A stretch of 62,438 nt of DNA from Clostridia bacterium. GTDB taxonomy: Bacteria > Bacillota > Clostridia > TANB77 > CAG-508. Below are positions 56,157 through 62,438 of the stretch, one piece after another. The stretch spans positions 1 through 62,438 of the forward strand of contig CAAEVK010000028.1 of assembly GCA_900759475.1 (NCBI GenBank). The letters run 5' to 3'. A program made the position numbers and the translations under genes. Each line of letters starts with the position of its first letter. Position 1 is the stretch's first letter. The notes below the pieces were generated by a model that had not been told where the DNA came from, did no database searches, and saw nothing but the letters and a program-made list of their open reading frames with translations.

Positions 56157-57395
56157 ATGGAAAAAAGAGTTGTTATTACAGGAATGGGAGCAATTACACC
56201 TATTGGAAAAACAGTTGAACAAACTTGGCAATCAATCCAAGAAAAAAAATGTGGAGTAGAAGAAATAAAATTATTTGATACAACTAATTTTAAAACGAAA
56301 TTTGGCGCAGAAATAAAAGACTATGACCCATTGGTATTTTTTGAAGCAAAAGAGGCAAAAAGGTTTGATCGAGTTTCACAATTTGCCATAATATCGGCAA
56401 GGGAAGCATTACAAGATAGTGGAATTACCAAAGAAAATACAAATATGGATGAAGTAGGAGTTTATATAGGTTCTGGAATAGGAGGACTAATTACTATTCA
56501 AAATCAATGTCAAGTTAATTTTGAAAAAGGAAATAAAAGAGTTTCACCTATGTTTATACCTATGGCAATTTCTAATATGCCAGCAGGAAATATTGCAATT
56601 GACTTAGGACTAAAAGGAGAATCTATGGCATTAGTTACTGCCTGTAGCTCTTCAACACATGCAATTGGAGAAGCATATAGAACAATTAAACATGGATATG
56701 AAAATGTAATTGTTTGTGGGGGAACAGAAGCTGCTATTTGTGAAATGGGAATAGCAGGATTTGAAAATATGAAAGCTCTATCTAATGCTGAAGATAAAAA
56801 TAGAGCGAGCATTCCTTTTGACAAAGAAAGAAGTGGATTTGTTATGGGAGAAGGAGCAGGAATTCTTGTATTAGAAGAATTAGAACATGCAAAAAAAAGA
56901 AAAGCAAAAATTTATGCAGAAATAATTGGATTTGGTTCAACAACAGATGCATACCATATAACCTCTCCTAATCCAGAAGGAGAAGGAGGAGCAATGGCAA
57001 TGATAAGAGCAATAAAAGATGCAAAATTAGTGCCAGAAGAAATTGACTATATTAATGCACATGGAACGTCTACACATTTAAATGATTCTACAGAAACAAA
57101 AGCTATTAAAAAAGCGTTAGGAGAAGCAAGTAAAAAGGTAATGGTAAGTTCTACCAAATCAAATACAGGGCATTTGCTGGGAGCAGCAGGAGCAGTAGAA
57201 GCTATATTTTGTATTAAAGCAATTCAAGAAGGAATTGTTCCTCCAACCATTAATTATAAAGAAAAAGATGAGGAATGTGATTTGGATATTGTTCCAAATG
57301 AAATTAGAAAAACACATATAAAAATTGCTATGTCAAATTCACTAGGTTTTGGGGGACACAATGCAAGTATTATATTCAAAAAATATGAAGGATAG
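56157..57395 (+). CDS. fabF: 3-oxoacyl-ACP synthase II
   Basis: 412-aa condensing enzyme for chain elongation. The Cys-His-His triad: TACSSSTHAIG (Cys about 162), NAHGTSTHLND (about 302) and SNTGHLLGAAG (about 339). GFGGHNAS near the end is diagnostic. No CGG is in frame. The stop codon overlaps the accB Shine-Dalgarno. Confidence 0.96.
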   Translation: MEKRVVITGMGAITPIGKTVEQTWQSIQEKKCGVEEIKLFDTTNFKTKFGAEIKDYDPLVFFEAKEAKRFDRVSQFAIISAREALQDSGITKENTNMDEVGVYIGSGIGGLITIQNQCQVNFEKGNKRVSPMFIPMAISNMPAGNIAIDLGLKGESMALVTACSSSTHAIGEAYRTIKHGYENVIVCGGTEAAICEMGIAGFENMKALSNAEDKNRASIPFDKERSGFVMGEGAGILVLEELEHAKKRKAKIYAEIIGFGSTTDAYHITSPNPEGEGGAMAMIRAIKDAKLVPEEIDYINAHGTSTHLNDSTETKAIKKALGEASKKVMVSSTKSNTGHLLGAAGAVEAIFCIKAIQEGIVPPTINYKEKDEECDLDIVPNEIRKTHIKIAMSNSLGFGGHNASIIFKKYEG

Positions 57396-57401
57396 GAGGA
57401 A

Positions 57402-57848
57402 ATGAAATTGGAATACGAAAAAATAAAACAATTTATGGAAGACATGGGAAAATCTAAACTAACCGAAATGGAAATAGCTTTTCCTGATGGAACAAAAATT
57501 AAAATGAAAAAACAAGAAAAGGAATTTATTACTAAAGAAAACGAAAGTAAAGAAAAGAAACTAGAAAATTCTCAAAATGAAACAATAGATGAAAACAAAA
57601 AAATACAAGAAGATCTTAAAATAATAACTTCTCCTATGGTAGGAACTTTTTATTTAAAACCATCTCCTACAGAAGAACCTTATGTAGAAATAGGAAAGCA
57701 AATACAAAAAGGAGACACAGTTTGTATTATAGAAGCCATGAAGTTAATGAACGAAATTGAAACAGAATTTAGTGGAAAAGTTGTAGAAATATATGCTAAA
57801 GATGGCCAAAGTGTAGAATATGGCACAGAATTGTTTGGAATTAAATAA
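57402..57848 (+). CDS. accB: Acetyl-CoA carboxylase biotin carboxyl carrier protein
   Basis: About 148-aa BCCP. N-terminal helix, Lys/Glu/Asn-rich linker, and a C-terminal biotinyl domain with SPMVGTFYLKPSP and the biotinylation motif EAMKLMN (Lys about 113). ATG 57402 lies only two bases after AGGAGG; the in-frame TTG 57408 is better spaced and may be the real start. Confidence 0.95.
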   Translation: MKLEYEKIKQFMEDMGKSKLTEMEIAFPDGTKIKMKKQEKEFITKENESKEKKLENSQNETIDENKKIQEDLKIITSPMVGTFYLKPSPTEEPYVEIGKQIQKGDTVCIIEAMKLMNEIETEFSGKVVEIYAKDGQSVEYGTELFGIK

Positions 57849-57863
57849 GGGAGGAAACAAAAA

Positions 57864-58286
57864 ATGCTAGGAAAAGAAGAAATAAAAAATATTATTCCTC
57901 AAAGAGAGCCATTTTTATTAATTGATGAAGTAGAATGCTATATTCCGGGACAAATGGCAATTGCATATAAAAATGTAAATGAACAGGAATGGTATTTTGC
58001 TGGACATTTTCCAGGAAATCCAATTATGCCAGGTGTTTTAATTACAGAAAGTTTAGCACAAACAGGAGCAGTAGCTATTTTGTCTATACCAGAAAATAAA
58101 GGAAAAAATGCTTTATTTGCTGGTATAGAAAAAATGAAATTTAAAAAAGTAGTAGTTCCAGGAGACAGACTAAAATTAGAAGTAAAAATTATAAAGCAAA
58201 AAGGACCAATTGGTATTGGAGAAGCCATTGCAACTGTTGAAAATTGTATTGTGGCAAAAGGTGAATTAACTTTTGCCCTTGTTTAA
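57864..58286 (+). CDS. fabZ: 3-hydroxyacyl-ACP dehydratase
   Basis: 140-aa hot-dog-fold dehydratase. The catalytic pair is His48 in GHFPGNPIMPGV and Glu62 in LITES. PQREPFLLIDEV near residue 12 is also typical. GGGAGG before the start. Between accB and accC as in many Firmicute fab-acc operons. Confidence 0.96.
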   Translation: MLGKEEIKNIIPQREPFLLIDEVECYIPGQMAIAYKNVNEQEWYFAGHFPGNPIMPGVLITESLAQTGAVAILSIPENKGKNALFAGIEKMKFKKVVVPGDRLKLEVKIIKQKGPIGIGEAIATVENCIVAKGELTFALV

Positions 58287-58305
58287 ATTAAAAAGGAGGA
58301 AAGCA

Positions 58306-59654
58306 ATGAATAAAATATTAATTGCAAATCGTTCGGAAATTGCAGTACGTATTATTAGAGCTTGCAAAGAAATGAATATAAAAACAGTAGCAGTTTATTC
58401 TGAAGAAGATAGAAATGCTCTACATACAAAACTTGCAGATGAAGCTGTATGTATAGGACCAGCAGAATCCAAAAAAAGTTATTTAAATATAAAAAACATA
58501 ATAGAAGCTGCTAATATTACAAGAGCAGATAGTATTCATCCTGGATTTGGCTTTCTGTCAGAAAATGCACAATTTGCAAAAATTTGTGAAGAATCAAATA
58601 TTAAATTTATTGGTCCTCAATCTAAAGTAATTGATTTATTGGGAAATAAATCAAATGCAAAAAAAATAATGAAAGAAGCTGGAGTACCTGTTATTCCTGG
58701 ATCAGACGGTTCAGTAAAAGGACTAAAATCAGCAATAGAAAGTGCAGAAAAGATAGGGTATCCTGTTATGCTTAAAGCAGCAGCACGGTGGTGGAGGAAA
58801 AGGAATTAGAGTTGTATATAATAACACAGAACTAGAAGCTAACTATAACATTGTAAAACAAGAGGCAAAGAATTCTTTTAATGATGATGAAATATATATA
58901 GAAAAATTAATAGAAAATCCAAGACATGTTGAAGTTCAAATTTTAGCAGATGAATATGGAAATGTAATTCATTTAGGAGAAAGAGATTGTTCTATACAAA
59001 GAAACCACCAAAAAATAATAGAAGAAACACCATCTACTATTTTAGATGAAAAACTAAGAAATAAGATGGGAGAAATGGCTATAAAAGTAGCCAAAATAGC
59101 CAAATATACTAGCTTGCGGAACAGTAGAATTTTTAGTAGACAAAAATAAAAATTTTTATTTTATGGAGATGAACACAAGAATTCAAGTAGAACATCCTAT
59201 TACAGAAATGAGAACAGGTTTAGATTTAATAAAAATGCAAATTAAATTGGCAGCAGGAGAAAAACTAAAATTAAAGCAAAAAGAAATAAAATTTGTAGGG
59301 CATGCTATAGAATGTAGAATTAATGCTGAAAATCCAAGCAAAAACTTTATGCCATGTCCTGGAAAAATTACAGGTTTACTAATTCCAGGAGGAAATGGAA
59401 TTAGAATAGATACTGCCATTTATGAAGGTTATACTGTACCAAAGGAATATGACTCAATGTTAATAAAAATGATAACCTTGGGTTCAAACCGAAATGAAGC
59501 AATAGCAAAAATGAAAAGAGCTTTAGAAGAACTAGTAATAGAAGGAATAGAAACAAATCGAGATTTTTTATTTGAAATAATAAAAAATACAGATTTTATT
59601 AGAGGAGATTTTGATACTTCCTTTATTAATGAAAAGATGAATAGTAAGAGGTAA
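58306..59654 (+). CDS. accC: Acetyl-CoA carboxylase biotin carboxylase, two +1 recoding sites
   Basis: Restored length is 448 aa (E. coli AccC is 449). Read in triplets the gene falls into three pieces. Site 1 (CGGT, 58786) restores Gly161 in KAAAGGGGKGIR, the ATP-grasp glycine loop. The middle frame 58787-59116 holds ERDCSIQRNHQK. Site 2 (CGGA, 59117) restores Gly271 in TSLGTVEFLVD; MEMNTRIQVEHPITE follows with the catalytic Glu/Asn/Arg. ATG 58306 follows AAGGAGG. The middle piece has no start of its own. Confidence 0.95.
58786..58789 (+). other. +1 recoding site CGGT (accC, site 1)
   Basis: GCA-CGGT-GGT. GGT at 58787 is the first Gly of the invariant glycine loop. Confidence 0.92.
59117..59120 (+). 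other. +1 recoding site CGGA (accC, site 2)
   Basis: TTG-CGGA-ACA. In phase only in the frame entered at site 1; GGA is the conserved Gly of GTVEF. Confidence 0.92.
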
Positions 59655-59657
59655 AAA

Positions 59658-60509
59658 ATGATTGTAGATAAAATAAAAAAAAGAGATTTTATAGAAAAAA
59701 ATAAACATAGTCATGTAGATATTCCTGTTGGAAAGTGGATTAAATGTGAAAAATGTAAAGAAATTATTTATAAGGAAACATTAAAAAATAATTTAAGCAT
59801 ATGCCCAAATTGTGGATACTATTTTAGAATGCATATAAATAGAAGAATAGAACTAATTTTAGACAAAGATAGTTATGAAAATTTTGATTTAAACATAGAA
59901 ACTAATAATCCACTAGAATTAGAAGATTATGCTAAAAAACTAAAAACATTAAGAGAAAAAACCAATTTAAAAGAAGCAGTAGCCTGTGGAAAAGGAAAAA
60001 TTAATGGAGAAAGTGTAGTAATTTGCATTATGGATAGCGGTTTTTTTATGGGAAGTATGGGCTCTGTTGTGGGAGAAAAAATTACTAATGCAATAGAAAA
60101 AGCAATAGAAAATAGATTACCACTTATTATTTTTTGTGTTTCAGGAGGAGCTAGAATGCAAGAAGGAATTATTTCTTTAATGCAAATGGCAAAAACAGTA
60201 GAAGCACTAACTAAACTAGATGAAGCAGGTCTACTATATATTTCTGTGTTAACAGACCCTACTTATGGAGGAGTTACAGCTTCTTTTGCAAGTTTAGGAG
60301 ATATTATTCTAGCAGAACCAAGAGCAATGATAGGATTTGCAGGACAAAGAGTAATAGAGCAAACCATTGGAGAAAAATTGCCAGAGGGATTTCAAACATC
60401 AGAATTTTTATTAGAACATGGGTTTATTGACAAAATTGTAGAAAGAAAAGACCTAAAAAACATGTTATATCAGCTTATTCTTTATCATAAGGGGGAAAAT
60501 AAACAGTGA
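59658..60509 (+). CDS. accD: Acetyl-CoA carboxylase carboxyltransferase beta subunit
   Basis: 283-aa subunit. N-terminal zinc ribbon with CEKC and CPNC (about residues 33-55), then the carboxyltransferase core SGGARMQEGIISLMQMAKT, LTDPTYGGVTASFASLGD and GFAGQRVIEQT. Four bases of it are shared with accA (stop TGA inside the accA GTG start). Confidence 0.96.
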   Translation: MIVDKIKKRDFIEKNKHSHVDIPVGKWIKCEKCKEIIYKETLKNNLSICPNCGYYFRMHINRRIELILDKDSYENFDLNIETNNPLELEDYAKKLKTLREKTNLKEAVACGKGKINGESVVICIMDSGFFMGSMGSVVGEKITNAIEKAIENRLPLIIFCVSGGARMQEGIISLMQMAKTVEALTKLDEAGLLYISVLTDPTYGGVTASFASLGDIILAEPRAMIGFAGQRVIEQTIGEKLPEGFQTSEFLLEHGFIDKIVERKDLKNMLYQLILYHKGENKQ

Positions 60510-61352
60510 AAGGTAAGAAATTAACAGCATGGGATATTGTAGAAATTGCTAGAAACCCAAAACGAAAAACTTCTTTAGAATACATAGAAGCAATATTTGA
60601 TAACTTTATAGAATTACATGGAGATAGAAATTTTAAAGATGATAAGGCAATTGTTGGTGGGCTTGCTAAAATAGAAAATTACAACTTTACAGTTATTGCT
60701 CAACAAAAAGGAAGAACAACAAAAGAAAATATAGAAAGAAATTTTGGTATGCCTAATCCAGAAAGTTATCGAAAAGCAGTAAGATTAATGAAACAAGCAG
60801 AAAAGTTTAATAGGCCAGTTATTACATTTATTGATACAAAAGGAGCTTACCCAGGAATTGAAGCAGAGCAAAGAGGACAACGGAGAAGCAATTGCAAAAT
60901 CAATTTTTGAAATGGCAAGATTAAAAGTACCAATTATTGCTATTGTTATTGGAGAAGGTTCAAGTGGAGGAGCTTTAGCATTAGGTGTTGCTAACCAAGT
61001 TTTTATGTTAGAAAATGCAATTTATTCTATTCTTTCCCCAGAAGGATTTGCTAGTATTTTATGGAAAGATGCTTCAAGGACAAAAGAAGCGGCAGAAAAA
61101 ATGAAGCTAACAGCAAAAGATTTATTAGAATTAGAAATTATTGACAAAGTAATAAAAGAACCAAAAGACGAAACAAAAGAGAGTTTTCAAAAAGTAGCAG
61201 ATTGTTTAAGAAATGAAATAAAATCAGCAATAATAAAAATGCAGACAATGTCAAAAGCAGATATTTTAGAACATAGATATAGTAAATTTAGAAATATGGG
61301 AAAGTTTGAAGTTTTAAGAGAAGGAGAAAAGAAAAATGATATTAAAAGATAA
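60506..61352 (+). CDS. accA: Acetyl-CoA carboxylase carboxyltransferase alpha subunit, one +1 recoding site
   Basis: 281 aa after recoding, starting at GTG 60506 behind AAGGGGG. DIVEIARNPKRKTSLEYI and DKAIVGGLA open the domain. The in-frame CGG at 60881 (codon 126) is resolved by skipping C: PGIEAEQRGQGEAIAKSIF, which is almost invariant in AccA, then GEGSSGGALALG. The N-terminal half alone lacks the oxyanion-hole glycines. The end overlaps fabI by 17 bases. Confidence 0.95.
60881..60884 (+). other. +1 recoding site CGGA (accA)
   Basis: CAA-CGGA-GAA. GGA at 60882 is the conserved Gly of the RGQGEAIA motif. Confidence 0.93.
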
Positions 61353-62109
61353 AATAATTTTAATTATGGGAATTAGAAATAAATGGAGCATTGCGTATGG
61401 AATTGCTAAATCAGCATATGAAAATGGAGCCAAATTAATTTTTACTTATATGGGAAAAGAAAATAAAGATAAAATAGAAGAGCTAATCCGCGAATTTTCA
61501 GGAGCAAAAGCATATGTTTTAGATAATGCTTCAGAAGATAAATTGGTAAAAGATGTTTTTAATAAAATAAAACAAGAAAATGGACAAATAGATGGAATTG
61601 TTCATGCTATTGCACATGCAAATACAGAAGACCTACATAATGATTTTATACAAACAACTAAAGAGGGTTTTAGTCATGCTTGTGATGTAAGTAGCTATTC
61701 ATTTGTTCTTGCAGCGAGGACAGCAAAAGAACTAGACATGTTAAATAAAAATGCAAGTTTAGTAACATTAACTTATTATGGTTCAACTAAAGTTTTACAA
61801 GGATATAACATTATGGGAGTAGCAAAAGCAGCTTTAGAATCGAGTGTAAGGTATTTAGCAGAAAATTTAGGAAAAGAGGGAATAAGAGTAAATTCTGTAT
61901 CGGCAGGACCAATAAAAACATTATCGGCAAAAGGAATTAAAGATTTTAATTCTGTTTTAAGTGCAGTGGAAGAAAAGGCACCATTACATAGAAATGTAAC
62001 ACAAATGCAAGTAGGTAATGTAGTAACATTTTTATTAAGTTCAATGTCAGATGCAATAACAGGGCAAATTGTTTATGCAGATAGTGGATATAATATTATG
62101 GGAATTTAA
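61336..62109 (+). CDS. fabI: Enoyl-ACP reductase (FabI type)
   Basis: 257-aa NADH-dependent reductase for the last step of each elongation cycle. IMGIRNKWSIAYGIAKSAYENGA is the N-terminal cofactor loop, HAIAHA near residue 92, and the catalytic Tyr/Lys in TYYGS and GYNIMGVAKAALE (about 147-163). FabI rather than FabK is used here. Last gene of the operon. The start overlaps accA. Confidence 0.94.
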   Translation: MILKDKIILIMGIRNKWSIAYGIAKSAYENGAKLIFTYMGKENKDKIEELIREFSGAKAYVLDNASEDKLVKDVFNKIKQENGQIDGIVHAIAHANTEDLHNDFIQTTKEGFSHACDVSSYSFVLAARTAKELDMLNKNASLVTLTYYGSTKVLQGYNIMGVAKAALESSVRYLAENLGKEGIRVNSVSAGPIKTLSAKGIKDFNSVLSAVEEKAPLHRNVTQMQVGNVVTFLLSSMSDAITGQIVYADSGYNIMGI

Positions 62110-62295
62110 AATAAATAAAGGAACGTTAAAAAAATTAAGTAGGGATTATATAAAATTCAAGTAGTTATGTAAATTATAATTTATTCTACTTGTAGGAATA
62201 TCAAAAACACTATATTTTTTAATAAAGCGTGATATATGTTTGACAAATCTACAGTAAAAAAAGAAATATTTTAGAAAATTTTTATTATTGTACAC

Positions 62296-62324
62296 TTGAC
62301 ATAAAAGAAAAAAAGGTATATATA
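62296..62324 (+). promoter_or_regulatory. Sigma-A promoter near the window end
   Basis: TTGACA (62296-62301), 17-bp spacer, TATATA (62319-62324). AAGGAG at 62333-62338 follows. Confidence 0.7.
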
Positions 62325-62343
62325 AAAATAAAAAGGAGAAAAT

Positions 62344-62403
<60 letters not shown>

Positions 62404-62438
62404 AGTATAATAAAAGAGAATAAAGATAGAAGAAAACA

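Noticed and set aside
18704..61352. Reading the 12 split genes as pseudogenes or as pairs of separate genes
   Set aside because: The breaks are all the same (C before an in-phase GGN), the genes are essential or conserved, restored lengths are normal, three genes need two compensating reads, and downstream pieces lack starts and Shine-Dalgarno sites.
18704..61352. CGG reassigned to another single amino acid without a frameshift
   Set aside because: Keeping the triplet frame gives nonsense and early stops after every CGG site; only a +1 change of frame restores homology.

Overview
The window is strongly AT-rich (by eye about 70% A+T) and comes from a spore-forming, single-membrane anaerobe of the Clostridia type. 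The markers are SpoIVB, SpoVG, YqfC, YqfD, YtaF, YqzL, an alpha/beta-type small acid-soluble spore protein and a PdaA-type deacetylase, together with a four-subunit 2-oxoacid:ferredoxin oxidoreductase and an agr peptide quorum-sensing locus. It looks like chromosome of an uncultured gut-type Clostridium relative; I cannot fix the genus.

Layout. 0.4-1.5 kb: rpsF-ssb-rpsR. 1.8-7.9 kb: patatin, then on the minus strand a hemolysin-III family protein, the porGDAB operon and an HD-GYP protein. 8.1-15.8 kb: smc, ytaF (minus), a Ca2+ P-type ATPase and a membrane-anchored protein. 16-20.3 kb: hpt, uvrC, an rRNA-methyltransferase-like gene and a pseudouridine synthase. 20.4-23.4 kb: agrB-agrD convergent with agrA-agrC. 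23.9-33 kb: PHP phosphoesterase, pdaA, then yqfC-yqfD-(unknown)-ybeY-dgkA-yerB-era-yqzL-recO. 33-35 kb: hpf, SASP, HAD phosphatase. 35.2-47 kb: a Tad-like pilus or secretion locus (CpaB-like, two degenerate CpaE-like ATPases, CpaF, one long TadB/TadC-like membrane protein, eight small membrane-anchored or prepilin-like proteins). 47-51.6 kb: a deaminase, spoIVB, murC (minus), spoVG, plus an atypical small minus-strand gene. 52.2-62.1 kb: one fatty-acid operon (acyl-AMP ligase, birA, fabD, fabG, fabF, accB, fabZ, accC, accD, accA, fabI).

Main discovery. Twelve otherwise healthy genes are each split into open frames at an in-frame CGG codon. There are 15 such sites: CGGA 12 times, CGGT twice, CGGC once. 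At every one, skipping the C (+1) or reading CGGN as one four-base codon restores a full-length, family-typical protein, and the restored triplet is always a glycine codon (GGA, GGT or GGC), often an invariant family glycine (AccC, AccA, FabD, SpoIVB, RecO, acyl-AMP ligase). Three genes (accC, the methyltransferase, the TadB/C protein) carry two sites each. Scanning the annotated genes on both strands by eye, I found no CGG that is read as an ordinary arginine triplet except one, in the compositionally foreign small gene at 51675-51905. The pattern is what would be seen if CGG has no normal decoder in this lineage and CGGN is read as glycine with a +1 shift, for example by a tRNA-Gly with an extra pairing at position 37 or an enlarged anticodon loop. 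A sequencing artefact is the main alternative, but an artefact would not respect codon phase. Other points of note are an in-frame TAA near the start of the agrC-type kinase, a Dgk-PAP2 fusion lacking the PAP2 histidines, and a fatty-acid operon without fabH or acpP.
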